A DNA stretch of 64,000 nt from Drechslerella dactyloides (GCA_020064725.1 JAGTWJ010000003.1:310001-374000), one strand, 5' to 3'; positions 50,938 to 62,763 are shown, numbered from the stretch's first letter. Translations and numbers: made by a program. The notes: generated from the letters alone by a model not told the origin.

Positions 50938-52890
50938 CGACTGAGATATGGTCTTGCCGTTTATTTGTACAACAATTAATATTAGAAGCACATCGTCCTT
51001 TTTCGCAGATTTGATAAACTGCACAGTTGAGCATAGCGAATGGTAGCAGACAATGCATTGGGCGGCGCCTACAGGGGTATTTTCAGGATAAAGGAGTTCT
51101 GATCATTATTTAATAGACTTACAACATTATTAAATGCAATTCAATACATCCATCCTATATTTCAAATGTATGGTCGTCAATAAGCTAAAAGGATCTTTAA
51201 CTAAACCGCATTTTTGCTTGTCGGTGAGGAAAAAATCCTGCTATATCATTCTTGAGGGGCCAATAATTTTGAGAAACCGTGAAGGTGGACTTGCAGCTTG
51301 GCGAGCGGTAAGGATCGACTATGAAAGAAGTCCATGACACGGTGATTAGCGCATGACAAATATTTGCTGTGGACCAGATGTACCCACATAATACGAGAAC
51401 AATGCATGCACATTCCCAACAGGACAATTTTTTAAGACGAAAAAGGTGCCTCACGAGAATAAACAGCCTGTGGCTACTAGAACTAATGGTGGAGCAAAAT
51501 CTCACGTGCTGGATCCGTTGGCGAAGCTGCGAACCATGGGCGGCGGCTACCACTGAGATTCATCATTCTGGACTGTAGCACACAGCATGTGAGTTGGCTC
51601 AGCCCGAAGCATGTCTTTCATAGGACCCCTGGTCACATGGTGGTTGACCAGGTAAGTGTGACCTCGAGACTAGTTTACGCCGACTCAACAGTTTTTAACC
51701 ACCTGGCTACGCGCTCTAGGTCCCCATGCTAATATCGGACACCCGGTGCAGCTAACAAGGCCCAGACGTACAGTATATGCATACGGCGTTACAGCCCCAT
51801 TCCTTCACAAGCTCCAAAGCTTCCGTGCTGTCCGCCTTGTGAAAGACCTCCAGGCATAGAACTCATCTTCGGCACAGCATATCTCTCAAAAGGGAACCTC
51901 TGCACAAAATTAACCGCTTTTCGTGTTGGATGCCTTCAAATTGGAGACAGGGTCGTTGAGAGCTTTGGTAGATACGAACCCCTTGCTTCTTAGCTGTTGC
52001 CTAAAACTTTTCTCTTTCTCCAATCAGTTTTTCAGGTCGAAGATATATATATTAATTGCACGCTTAATTTGACTTAGCTGGTTCAAGTAAGGTAGTCAGA
52101 CAAGCAACTTGATACTTTAGTTGTTGCATAATGTGCCTACCCTAGCTACGCGGCGCTAAACAAGAACACTGGCGAAGCCAAAAAGTACCACGAACACAAC
52201 ACATATCGCCGCCTGATCGCTGCATGATCATTTAGACATGTAGACATGTAGACTAGCCTCGATGCCATGCGCTGTAGCATATAGACCACGCACATAAGCT
52301 TCGCTGCACATACACATACATATAGGGCCAAAAATTAGGGCCGGCTTCAGTTTCTGGCCCTTCTGGGAAGTTTCATCTTCTTAACAATATATATCGTCGG
52401 CGTTGGTTTTCGACTATTAGACTTTAGGATGGCTGATCGTTCGAAGCTTCTAGAATAATTCTAATTACAAGGATAATTATGGGAGCATCGCGATCGTTAT
52501 AAAGCAAGCTGCTCTGGCCAACATACCGAAAGCAAAAAGGCTCAGCCAAAGGGTGATCCGTATGTAGTAGATATACCCCCCCCCCCCCAAAAAAAAAAAA
52601 AAAAAGGCTATAGCGCTAGCACCAGCACCATTGTATGCTAGATGAATGTAGAGGACTGGCTATTGCGCAATCGCACCCCGCCAGATTATAAAACGCTTTT
52701 GAACTTTAACAGAATCAAAAGTATCATGATTGCGTAAGCGTGGCGGCACGCACACACAAACCGACAGCAGATGACGAGAGACGGAAGAAGATAGCAAAAA
52801 TAAAAAAGGCCTAAGAATGCTTCATAGGAGCTTGTAGATCAGTACGCGTAGCAAGAACATCCAGATCAGGCTTTCTGCAAAGGTCCAACT
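50938..52890. other. intergenic, nothing assigned
   Basis: 2 kb. Short frames only (for example 51197-51553 minus, 118 codons) without motifs. It includes the C/A homopolymer junction at 52576-52605. Confidence 0.5.
52576..52605. repeat. C13-A17 homopolymer junction
   Basis: Thirteen C followed by seventeen A, in one strand. Simple sequence, prone to length error. Confidence 0.8.
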
Positions 52891-53634
52891 CTATACGCCT
52901 TGATTTGGATTCTTCCGTGTCGCCCAAGCGCCAATATATGCCAAATCAAGATTGGGACCACATTCGGAATACGTGTCGCCGTCGAGGTACGATCCAGAAC
53001 CATTGAAGCCAGCAGGGCTCAATTCCTCGATTAACACAGGGCTCAATTCCTCGATTAACGCAGGGCATCGGTATCCAGCAGGGATATCGGTTGGCCAGGT
53101 ATGCCTACGCTGGATCACGAACCCACCAGAACGAGAGGCGAATTGTGGGTTGTATATATTAGTATCGTGTAGGTAATGCTGGACTCTCCAGTCCGCCTCG
53201 GAGGGTATATTTTCTGCTGTATTCGAAGCCTGAGGTTGCGAGCCTGAAAGAGGAGCTGTCGAGAAGATGAGAAAGGCGTTGGTAGGACAGTGGCGTTTTG
53301 ACGTGGAGTCAGGATCGCGGCCTGGTGGTTGTCTATCGCATGCGGGTCTCTTTCGGACTTGTATCGAAGCTGCGTCGAGAATATGGGGGGTTTGGTTGGC
53401 AGGTCTCACGGCCACTGGAATAGAAGGGTTCGTCATAGCGAGAGCTTCGATAGCTCGACCTTCGTGAACAATCCGTCTGGCGCACTCTTCAGATGACGTA
53501 TCGCAAGATCCCCAGCCAGAACCCGAGCCACCTTTACGAGATTTAGGCATTATACTTGTATAAACGGCCGGGATTGGTGATAGTACTCGTCGACTCGGCT
53601 CGAACGAAGGATTTAATTCGCTTCGAGGGCACAA
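52891..53634 (-). CDS. uncharacterised protein, single exon, 247 aa
   Basis: Intact frame without introns. There are two possible starts, M1 (MCPRSELNPS) or M29 (MPKSRKGGSG); the second looks more natural. Polar and Pro/Ser-rich, with no signal peptide, membrane segment or known domain, so possibly a disordered nuclear or cytosolic protein. Basic RKRP and KRHC stretches (near residues 90-115) could act as nuclear localisation signals. A 24-bp tandem duplication gives the repeated octet LIEELSPA/V at about residues 190-206. The frame is longer than expected by chance at this base composition, but no family supports it. Transcription and a homologue would decide. Confidence 0.5.
   Translation of the reverse strand: MCPRSELNPSFEPSRRVLSPIPAVYTSIMPKSRKGGSGSGWGSCDTSSEECARRIVHEGRAIEALAMTNPSIPVAVRPANQTPHILDAASIQVRKRPACDRQPPGRDPDSTSKRHCPTNAFLIFSTAPLSGSQPQASNTAENIPSEADWRVQHYLHDTNIYNPQFASRSGGFVIQRRHTWPTDIPAGYRCPALIEELSPVLIEELSPAGFNGSGSYLDGDTYSECGPNLDLAYIGAWATRKNPNQGV
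53015..53062. repeat. 24-bp tandem duplication inside the 247-aa ORF
   Basis: Two adjacent 24-bp units (GGGCTCAATTCCTCGATTAA plus ACACA or ACGCA endings) differ at one base and keep the reading frame, duplicating eight residues (IEELSP core). Confidence 0.9.
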
Positions 53635-55205
53635 AGCTGAACAGCGTTAAATAGATAGATTATGGCTGCCGATAAAATAAACAATCGATATCGTGGGAAT
53701 TAGAGCGAAAATCCAGCTAAGCATCTGTCGGTGCCGAATGGGCGAGACTAAGCTAGAGTAGTTCTGGCGTAGGGCGTGCGGTACGAATACTTTATATACA
53801 GCAGCAGCATACAAATCCACGCTCCATATGAAGTCGAGCAAATACTAAGTACGCACGCACCATGCCTGCGCCTTCATCATCGTGTAACGGCCATTATGAT
53901 CCGTCCACTCATCTTGCGTTGCTTTTTATCATGTGTGGGGCAGTCGAGATTTCTCTACTTTTTATTCGCTTGGAAAAGTCGATTTTCCGCTCCTAGTCGA
54001 AGGTGAGCTGGAAGCAGAGTGTGACCAACATAAACTCGCTGTGCCCTTGTGCTGGCCTGCTAGCAATGGAATAGCTAGAGTGTGCCAAGGCAGTACGCCG
54101 CCGATTCAAATTAAATCAACTTTTTCTCGTTCAGTGCGCACTGTGAAGAGCGCAGCGCCTACGTCCCAGGGGCAGGCCAGCTAGCTCTAGAGCTAGATGT
54201 CTCCCGATCCTTGGAATAATGTGTCCATCGCTGTGGACGCTGGGGCCCATGCATGGCAATCACGGCCGTGCTTCTGCCTCTCGTCGTGACAAGGATGCAT
54301 GCAAGTGCTTTCGAGACGCCAACATTGAACTTTTCTCATGGCAGCCACAGTGTCCAGAAATGATCGTTTGCTGCGGCATCCTGTATTCTGGTCCAAGGCC
54401 GAGACTCTGGTTCTGTCATTGCGGGCCCACACCTCTTCCTTCGGCCGGCAAAACATGCTGGTCATTCCCCATGCGCGCATCGAGCTGGCCACGGAGTGAA
54501 CTTGCAGCCTGACGACTAAGCCGTCGCCGCCATAACCATAATTACCAGTTGAAGGCGACACGGCGGATTTCATGATTCAGGCACAAAACGGGACGTTTGC
54601 AAAAGTGCCAGAGAGAGTTTGCACCACACATGAAGGACGTCTTAGGACAAACAGCATCATCCTAGTGGATGGGACGTCACCCAAGACGGGATCACACGGG
54701 AATTCGCGCGGCAGATTCATCAATACAAGGCTGCAACTCTGCGACGCAATGTCGCATTAAATCAATGGACAAGATTCGCGAAGTCGATTGCTCTATCCTT
54801 ATCTATCGGTAAGGACGCGCTAACCGGGTGATTTTCCTGACTTGTCTTGACTTGGGAATGAAGAGACGAGGTACGCATGCGAGACAGGGTGCCTCGCGAC
54901 ATAACACAAGGCTCAACATCAACACGTGCTACGCTCTTTCTCATGGCCTGCATAAAAAATTCTTGTACATACGCAGCGTCCAACAAAAGATGAGATAATA
55001 CGAGGAATCGCCACAAAAAACGCCAGCATGATAAATCCTCAACATCTCGCCAGCGGTCTCATGCGCTTTCTATTCCTCCAACAAAATTGAGCCAGCAGAT
55101 CTATCTAATAGTCTTCATGAAAATTGCCCTTGAAGCAAGCTGCTGGACCTAGGCTGTCCAGTGAATGTTCGGTAGTGCAACTTGCAAGACGCAGACTATC
55201 AGAAG
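53635..55205. other. intergenic, nothing assigned
   Basis: 1.6 kb. A 126-codon minus frame (54193-54573) and a 97-codon plus frame (54219-54512) overlap each other in opposite directions and show no motif. A perfect 16-bp palindrome (CTAGCTCTAGAGCTAG) lies near 54181-54196. Confidence 0.5.
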
Positions 55206-56219
55206 TCAGAACGTGATCTTCCGTCCCAGCTTCCTCCACCAGCTCGCGTACTCGTCTCTTTCAGTGTCTGATGCGTCTTTGTCATCGGTCAACTGAGTTC
55301 TCGCACTGCCGCATTCCTGACACTCTCCCTCCGCATGAATGGTCTTCTTAGGATCATCACACGTACAATCCATTGGGTCCAAGAATCCGTGTTCGCAACT
55401 GGTGAACCCATGTCTGTGCCTGTGTTTCGTACCTAAGAACGGGTGCTCAAACGGTTCTGCGATGAATTCCCGTCGTTTTCCCCGTCGTCCCACAGCTGTC
55501 AGTCTAGGAAGTCCTGGCCGTCTGCGTCGCTCGCGATGGCGGTAGCCTCTTGGGTCCACAGAAGCGGATTGGTCCCCGATTCTTGGGGTATTGTAGACCG
55601 GGATGAGGTTCATGTCTCGTGGGAATACGACCATATCGAATCGAGATACCTGCGGATACGCACTAGCTTTATCCAGCTCTTCTTCCTCGGCATGGCGTTC
55701 TTCTTGCTCTTCATGCGATGCACGGCTCCTGCGTTTGCAAACCGTCCAAGAGCGCTGAGCCTCTGCCAACGGCGTCTCTTCGTCTAGGTTGCAGAGAAGG
55801 ACTTGGTCGTGACCGGAGAATGATACGCGGGCCCTCTCCCGGTCTTCGAATTTGCCTGCATTTTCTAGGCTGTGAAACGGCTCCAATAGTTTCGGTGTAG
55901 ATTTAAGGACAGATCGGAGCGGTGGGGATGGCAGAGCTGGCGATTCCAGTTTGGTATCGGTAAACGTTGAAGCGTTGGAGGGGTCGAGGTTGAGAGCTGG
56001 CACCGAGGAGCTGCAAGATTTGGGAGTCTTTGTAATAGGCTCGGTCTGCCTGAATAACGGGATGCCTCTCAGGCCGGAATGTAATGTCTCTCCATAGTAT
56101 GCAGGGTCGCGTTCTCTCTCCAAAGAAACATAAGGCAGAGGTCCGAGAGAATATGACACCCGTCGGGTTTCCTTATCCGAACGAGGGGTGAAAGTTCTTG
56201 ATTGTTCCCTCCCGTTCAT
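55206..56219 (-). CDS. uncharacterised protein with Cys-rich C-terminus, single exon, 337 aa
   Basis: Intact 338-codon frame, far too long for chance. No signal peptide or membrane segment. Mostly polar and charged: a Glu-rich stretch near residues 167-185 (EEQEERHAEEEELDK), a basic stretch near 225-255 (RHRERRRRPGLPR), and a C-terminal cysteine set C275-x9-C285-x-C287-x12-C300-x2-C303 that could bind zinc. RVSF at residues 131-134 (with RRVSYS near 19-24) matches the RVxF docking motif of protein phosphatase 1, which hints at a PP1 or SPS-type regulatory role but is a short motif. The start codon precedes NGREQSRTFTPR and is the first Met of the frame. The family was not recognised. Confidence 0.8.
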   Translation of the reverse strand: MNGREQSRTFTPRSDKETRRVSYSLGPLPYVSLERERDPAYYGETLHSGLRGIPLFRQTEPITKTPKSCSSSVPALNLDPSNASTFTDTKLESPALPSPPLRSVLKSTPKLLEPFHSLENAGKFEDRERARVSFSGHDQVLLCNLDEETPLAEAQRSWTVCKRRSRASHEEQEERHAEEEELDKASAYPQVSRFDMVVFPRDMNLIPVYNTPRIGDQSASVDPRGYRHRERRRRPGLPRLTAVGRRGKRREFIAEPFEHPFLGTKHRHRHGFTSCEHGFLDPMDCTCDDPKKTIHAEGECQECGSARTQLTDDKDASDTERDEYASWWRKLGRKITF

Positions 56220-59200
56220 GTTCGCAGCGCACTTCAGGTCGACGAAATTTCGATGGAAGATTCAGCAAGATCGAAAAAGTGACAAGCTTGAAACCAGAAG
56301 GTAGATGCTATCGCTGTTTTATCTATCCAGCGTTGATTTTTTTGGACAAATAACGGTCAGCGTGCGGTTCTCGTTTGGATAAGAGTATATCATGGCAGCC
56401 AGCTTGTGAAGGTCCCTTCTTGAATAGATTATCTATATCCTTCAGACTATGATGCTTTGTTCTAATAAAAATCGTTTCAAGCTTTCAAACTCAGTGGTGA
56501 GCTGAACGTGCATATAGCCCCTTAAATTACTAAGATCTAGATGCTCTTGTATATATGCACATCCTATTCAAATAAAAGCTGTGGCTGTAGCAATATATAC
56601 GCCTATTTCGATGTATATATTGCCTCGTTTGACCGCGCCAGCGCTCGGTCGGTTCCTGGTGCACAAATCTAAGCCAGCTAGATTATTTGAACGTTATGCA
56701 TGTGAATGTCGCATCTTCGGAATCGATCCCAAAGCAAAGGCGCTACCAAGGCTGACTTCGATCAATCTATGGGCTCTAGATCCGGTTTTGCGGAGCTAAT
56801 TGATATCTCCAACAAGGAAAACCCGAAACGAGCGTTGCTCCGAGCTTCCCCTACGATAAAGCTACCAGTTGACGCAGTAGCCGGATCATCTCGTCATCAA
56901 CTCGCTAGATGTCCCTTGGCAAACAGATGGGACGCCGGGCGGCCGAGTGGGTTATCTGGTGGTATGGTACTAGTCCACTTGTACAAGATGCCTCACAAGG
57001 TGATACAGAACGGGAGGATATGACGATCGCGTATACCATCGTTCCATTTATCTCAGCAGCGTCGAGGATATTAGCAAATCAGCCTTAATCGAAGCCATAT
57101 GCTAGGGATATCGAGATGCCGATGGCTATATATATGCACGTACGACAGAATGTAATGTGGGATTTCAGAGTTCCAAAAGCATATGTTTGATATTCTAAGC
57201 AAGGCTTGGAACCTGGCCAGGAGGGTCTACGTATGTGCGTTTGTTTGCTTTGTCGTAAAAGCATATTGAATTCATTGCATAGATCTAGGTTATGCCTGCG
57301 GATGTAATTTACGAACCTTGCTCATGGTAGATGTATAGACGTGTGCACAAGTAATATGAAAGGCTGGTTGACGAGCTGAAGCGTGCACCTGGCTTGAAGT
57401 TATTTGCTTGTGACGTGCGCCTGCACTTCGTGCGTGCCTGGCTTGCCAGGGATATTGGTACCATTGGGGTATTCGAGACTTTATATTACAAGAGCTTCGT
57501 ATACTACGTGGAATCAAATGGTTAAAGTCAAGCAAGGAACTTGTATGTCCACCTCTACCTATTTATTACACCTCACTAGATGGGAGTTGGATTCTGTCTA
57601 TATGATAGAAATCCACTGCTAGCGCAGATGTGTTGCTTATAATTTTACAACGAACGCGCGCCTGGTCTCGACACTAATGGGTCTTATCGATTACTAGACA
57701 CGTCGACACAAGAGTCGGCATCGTCAGGTTGCTCGCACTATACTGGCCTATGCCACGCTGTAACACTAGCAGAATTCTTCGTTCAAGCTGCACACCTTCA
57801 CCCCGACCGGTTGAGCTCCTGATGAGAAGATCTGATCAGCTGATATGGATACTTATCTATTTGCTCCGATTCTCCAACCACCAACTGGGGCGACACTTCG
57901 TATGGTTCGCATTTATATTTACCCAAATACTTCAAGTATCGAACAGATCCTTAAAGAGCTGTGCCGATTGCAGTGTCCACTCCAAATTTTCGCTGGCTTA
58001 CGGCTGAGCGTGATGACACTGGCAGAGAGGATAAGGAGGAGGAACGGCAAATCCTCAACCTAAATATTATTCGCCGTCGCGTCGGCTCAAAGGATCCAGA
58101 TCGCACGAGCAATTCGCGTGCTCCGACAACTGCTACTATCGAACGGGCAGGCCGGCAGAAATTAGTCCAATAGAGCAGCAAAGTTCGACTGGCTTTACCG
58201 AACTTTCGCGAATAATGCACGCATCGCAGCTGGCGGTCATGCATGCATGAATCCGTCCATCGTGTCGACCTGTGGGACAACCAATAGCTGCAGAAAACCA
58301 CTATTCGGGCGTCTCCTATTCGCCCAGCCGCCTCCATTGCATTAAAGATTTCGAACCTCCCGAGTTGATGCATCGATGTTGCTACCTTAGCGTCCTTTTC
58401 TCCGAAGCGCACACGCATCGCTGACAAAATTCGTCTTTGAGCTCCCAGATTATGAAGCTGGTGTCCAAGGAAGTCACGATCGCCACGTACAGGTACATCG
58501 AATCTCGCGTGCTAAGTTTAGCAGCCAGTCGACGTTGGGCAGGGGCATCTGGGTAAAACGATCAAGAGAAAACCTTCCGCCAAGCGATGGCTGGGAGCGG
58601 GAATTTGACCTGCTGAGGACGCAGAATGCTGGCAGGCCGCGCCACCTGCAGCGCACAACTCAACGTCATGCGCGACAGGCTCAACCTGACACGCCAACTG
58701 TCTCCTGCCAACAACCAAGATGGCTGGGACCAGATCGAATTGGGCTGTCCATTCGGTCATAGTGATGATGGAGAAATTTTGAAAGCCGAGTAATCAAGAA
58801 GCTACTTGCTGCACACCGGTTTGCCCTAGTTGCGCTGAGCCGAACACGGAGAATTCTCGCGCCACTCTTAGGCTTCAGCTGATGCAACCCTGCATCGTTG
58901 CATATCTCCGCCTCCGGAGAAGAGAGAGGAGAGGTGGAGCTTTCGATGGGACGCCTGTTCTTCTGTAAATAGGAGGGCGCATATGCTGAGCCCGCTTCTC
59001 GAATACCAAAAACACACAAAGTTGTAATAGTTGAAGGGCGGATGGGGCTGGTTTGGTAGGATCGAGAGCTCGGTAGGCAAGAGACCACGAAAGCATGCTT
59101 TGTCCACCAGGAGCGCGATACGCCCGGCCACGGTGCATATCTCGGTGGGGTCATGTTGCACAGGGGAGCAGGGCGGTCCGCCGATACCGTATACCACGCG

Positions 59201-60593
59201 TACCTGAATTCACGAACATGCTTCATACTTGCACACGCCTGTTCCGTCCGACGACAATGGCAGTGCATGTTTCGAAGTCAAACGCCTGCTGCGAGATCGC
59301 CTGTCAAATTGCGGCAAACAGCAAATCGAGCCGTCACCTCTGACGCTCAGTAGGCTCTTTCTGACGGAGAATACCAGCAGCCGAAGCCCTTGAAGCCGAG
59401 AATCTAACTAGGTTTCGGTCGTCTGCGGACGTTAATTAACTTTTGCTCGCATCTTGACGCATTAGCAAAAGCCGTTCGCGAGCTAGCAGCTCCACTTAAT
59501 GTGTGCGCATCTGGGAGAGCAAAAAAGTTTGCGTTCCTAAGTCATCGACCTCGATACGATGCGATCATTCGGTGCTCCAGATTAAACGCACCCCTGCTAA
59601 GGGCAGTCGAAGGACGCCCCCGTTGGCTAGCCTACAGTCCGGTAGCAGTTATCCAGAACTGATTGACCAACCTGGCCAACATTACACAAGAGAAATACGT
59701 TGGTGCATGGCATGCAGGAGCTTTCGCTCTCTGCTCTCGACCGAAGCGAAGAAATTCCACCAGAGCCTGCTGCCATCAAGTTGATTGGCCCAGAACACCG
59801 CACCGTCGATACCGAGTTCTAGTTCATACTCGTTCAATCTCCGGGCTTTGGCCCATTCGGCCAATTACCAGCTCTGTTCAGCATCACAGATGGGCCTTCA
59901 GAGACCGGGGCACAATTAAACGGAGACCGGAAGGACCGTTTCTGTCCCTGAGACAACGCCCATTCACTTGCAGCTGCGAAAAGCGATCGATGGAACAGCT
60001 GGACAGCCTCTCATCGTGCCGAGCAGCGCCGAGCTAGCGGGAGATATGAGGCTGGCGACCAATCAAGTTGCGCAACTCAGGGAGGTCAACGGTGACAGAA
60101 GTCGCCCCAGCTGGATGCGAAATTCCCTGTGCCCCCCGCAAGCAAATAGTGGACCGTATGCATGGTTCCATCCCAATCCATCTATTATCCCAAGCCGGTA
60201 TTGGCTGACGGATTGATTGATGCATAGAGAACGTGCCAGGGGCTGTGGTCACCGACAGCGCAATCTTGGAATTTTTTCTCGCACATCTTGGCCGGGACCA
60301 TCCTCGACCGGGTAGATGCCCAGAAAAAACAAAGAATCTGTGAGCTGGGGCGCAGAGGAGCGATGCATTACTCCATCCTCGACACGAATACATAAGGCTG
60401 CATGACCCGCCCTCCGAAATTTTTTATTTCCCTCATCTTCCTCCTCTATCACTCAAGGACCATTTGGTAATCAGGACATTCGTTTGATCATTCGATCTCA
60501 CACATTCGCTACCACAGTCGTTTTCAACGCTACTCTTAAACGAAATAAAAAAAGGCTTCACGCTTTCTTTCCATACTCACCCAATCGATCAAA
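56220..60593. other. 4.4-kb intergenic region, possible fragments only
   Basis: Holds promoters of the flanking genes. 56706-57023 (+) reads DISNKENPKRALLRASPTIK and, one frame over, 56930-57090 reads RAAEWVIWWYGTSPLVQDAS; together they could be a frameshifted remnant, unrecognised. 57.7-59.4 kb has long overlapping frames on both strands (for example 58681-59268 minus, 195 codons) in stop-poor DNA without motifs. A TC-rich leader precedes the CFEM gene (60420-60590). Confidence 0.4.
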
Positions 60594-61223
60594 ATGAAGA
60601 CCTCTGCCATCTTTGTCGTTGTTGCTGGTGCTTCCCTCGCTGCCGCTCAGCTGGACAAGCTCCCAACCTGCGCTCTCAGCTGTGCCATCTCCTCGATCGG
60701 CAGCTCGGGATGCTCCCAGACAGATATCGCGTGTGTCTGTAGCGCCTCTTCTTTCCTTTCAGGAATCCAAACCTGCATTGAGGGTTCTTGCACTGCTCAA
60801 GAAATCAAGCAGACTCTTGATGCGGCTCAGGTCCTCTGCGCAGGCGCCGGTGTCACAATTACCCTCCCTGGCTCTGGCCCCACGACGACTGAGGCACCAA
60901 CGTCCAGCTCCAGCGTTCCCTCAGTTGCTACCGAGGCCACATCGACAGCCCCATCGACAACCGTGGTTGTAACCACTTCTGAGGCTTCTGCTGCCGAGTC
61001 CTCGTCAAGTGCCACCGCTTCTTTCGCGGCATCAGAGGTTGTCACGATGACTACCACAACCTCCATTTGCCCCACCAGCACCGCCCATGTGGTGCCACCG
61101 CCAGTCAACAATGCCACTGGCGTTGTTCCAGCTCCTCCCACATATACCGGTGCTGCTAGCAACATGGTCGCCAGCGCTGGCACTGTCATAATCGGTGCCG
61201 CCTTGGCGATGCTCTTCGCATAA
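60594..61223 (+). CDS. CFEM-domain GPI-anchored cell-surface protein, single exon, 209 aa
   Basis: Cell-wall or membrane protein of the fungal CFEM family. Some members extract haem or iron, others act in wall integrity or host interaction. The signal peptide MKTSAIFVVVAGASLAAA is followed by a CFEM domain with all eight cysteines: C26, C30, C40, C47, C49, C61, C66, C82. D44, three residues before C47, is the position of the haem-ligand Asp in haem-binding CFEM proteins, so haem binding is possible. A Ser/Thr-rich stalk (about 90-155) is suited to O-glycosylation. The C-terminal hydrophobic tail after AASNMVASAG is a typical GPI signal. The ATG context ATCAAAATG is good. Preceded by a long pyrimidine-rich leader. 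Confidence 0.92.
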   Translation: MKTSAIFVVVAGASLAAAQLDKLPTCALSCAISSIGSSGCSQTDIACVCSASSFLSGIQTCIEGSCTAQEIKQTLDAAQVLCAGAGVTITLPGSGPTTTEAPTSSSSVPSVATEATSTAPSTTVVVTTSEASAAESSSSATASFAASEVVTMTTTTSICPTSTAHVVPPPVNNATGVVPAPPTYTGAASNMVASAGTVIIGAALAMLFA

Positions 61224-61598
61224 AATTCCTTCTTTGCTGCCAATCAAAAGGCTGTGGAGTGTTTCGGGTTCCGTTGGTTGTATTGTCGTTTCTTTGGATG
61301 GAACACGTTGTACGATATGAGTCTGTGATTTGCTTCTCATTTAGCCATTTTCCATTTTTTAATACATGTCGATATTTTATCTTCGCATTAATCATTCCTG
61401 TTTTTTTTTGGATAACAATTTGCCGCTATTGCAACATATTGATAGCATAAAAATGAATAATCGTAATGACACGCTGAAAAGTTTCCATTTGGTCTCTGTT
61501 AATCATGTATGCACTCGCCTAGAATGTACACTAACGTATATACGCATTGATCCGGCGCGCTATGTGGCCATTCTGTTCGATTGAGTTTGTATCGATCT
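61224..61598. other. shared 3' region of convergent genes
   Basis: 375 bp between the CFEM stop (+) and the dioxygenase stop (-). AT-richer, with a T9 run near 61400. No coding signal. Confidence 0.5.
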
Positions 61599-62763
61599 TC
61601 AATCGTCGTGAATTCCGGATAAGGTATCGCTACCGCTTGTACCGTATCCCTGCATCAGATTCCTCCACATCGTCTTACCGTATTCGCCCATTCCGTCTGC
61701 GAACGTCTCTTCCTTGAGGTACTCGACGCCGTGTTGCAGGATCATCTTCGCGCGCTCAACCTGGCCTTCCATGCCCATGCTGCCGTGCAGAGTCACTCTC
61801 TTTAGTGTCGTATACTCCGCCCGGTGCAGAATGTCGTTCTCGTAGAATACCACCTGATTCGGCTTCAGGACAACCTTGATCTCATCCGGTAGTGGTGTTT
61901 TATCATCCTTGGCGAGCAGCGCGGCCTCCTCCGGCGTCTTAGGGCGCTTATGGGACCCTGGGACAACAATAAGGCAGGCATCGTCGTACAGTGCAAGGTT
62001 GTATTGCGTGCCAGTGCGTGGACGTTTCAACAGTTCCGCTTCCTCATCTGCAGTTGCAGAAGCCGGTATCGAGTCCCTGTGGTAAGGCAGCGAGAACGGT
62101 GTGGTGTGTGGGTTGATGAGCAGGTTGAACAGTTCCAGCTGCAGGGATGCAGGCGACGGTAGCGATAGAATCTGACAGGCAGTGGATAGCAGAGTGGGGT
62201 TCACGTAGATCTCCTTGAAGATTGGGAGGTTGAAGTCCTGGGCAGGTGATTGGCTGATTAGCAATTCAGGTCGGAATGAGAGGGGTTCTTGGTGGCGCTA
62301 GCCAGCTACCTACAGGATGCATGAGATGCTGGATACCCCAGATGTCGGGACCCGAAGGTGGCCATGGAGGGAACGCCTTCCCGACGATTCGCCTGCAGCG
62401 GTAGGACAGATATTAGAGGCTTGCATGTGCATACTGCCGTCTTGACAGGAGCAAAGTCAGGGGCGTCTGCCGGACGCATGCTGGAGGTCCGGTGGGTAGC
62501 GGAAGGCGATCGAGGCGGCGAGATGAGATGGGATGGGATGGGATGGGATGGGATGGGATGGGATGATATAAGCGGCCAATCGAATAGCTTGCTTACCTGT
62601 GTGGCCACTCGCCCTTTCGGCCCTTTTCTACAGCCTCTTCACATGCCTTCTTCGCGGCCTTAAACAGCGCCGGCGGGAGGACGTCGTCGACAATCACGAA
62701 CCCGTCGCGCGCGAAAGCTGCAAGGTCGATTTCAACCTTTCTTTCCGTCTCGTCGGCCGTCAT
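61599..62763 (-). CDS. phytanoyl-CoA dioxygenase-like 2-oxoglutarate/Fe(II) oxygenase, 3 exons, 294 aa
   Basis: Non-haem iron oxygenase of the PhyH family by layout; the substrate is unknown and many fungal members modify secondary metabolites. Exons 62763-62597, 62392-62314, 62237-61599, 295 codons in phase. Introns are 204 and 76 nt, the first unusually long here and carrying a GGATG array. N-terminus FARDGFVIVDDVLPPALF is the family opening. The likely iron ligands are the HRD triad in LPYHRDSIP and a distal His in VVPGSHKRP or in DILHRAEY, with the Arg of LKRVTLHGS as the 2-oxoglutarate anchor. The Asp-rich YDDACLIVVPGSH segment fits the jelly-roll core. No signal peptide, so probably cytosolic or peroxisomal. 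Gene intact. Confidence 0.8.
62531..62565 (+). repeat. GGATG minisatellite, 7 units, in intron 1 of the dioxygenase gene
   Basis: Seven perfect GGATG units on the plus strand (CATCC on the sense strand of the gene), giving six GGG runs with 2-nt spacers. G-quadruplex formation on the non-sense strand is possible. Confidence 0.9.

Noticed and set aside
57951..58427. 158-codon minus frame opposed by a 70-codon plus frame
   Set aside because: Opposite-strand overlap, no motif, no intron structure that extends either one.
58681..59268. 195-codon minus frame with overlapping frames 58868-59197 and 58875-59138
   Set aside because: Three minus frames are open over the same bases, showing low stop density rather than coding. 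No domain recognised.
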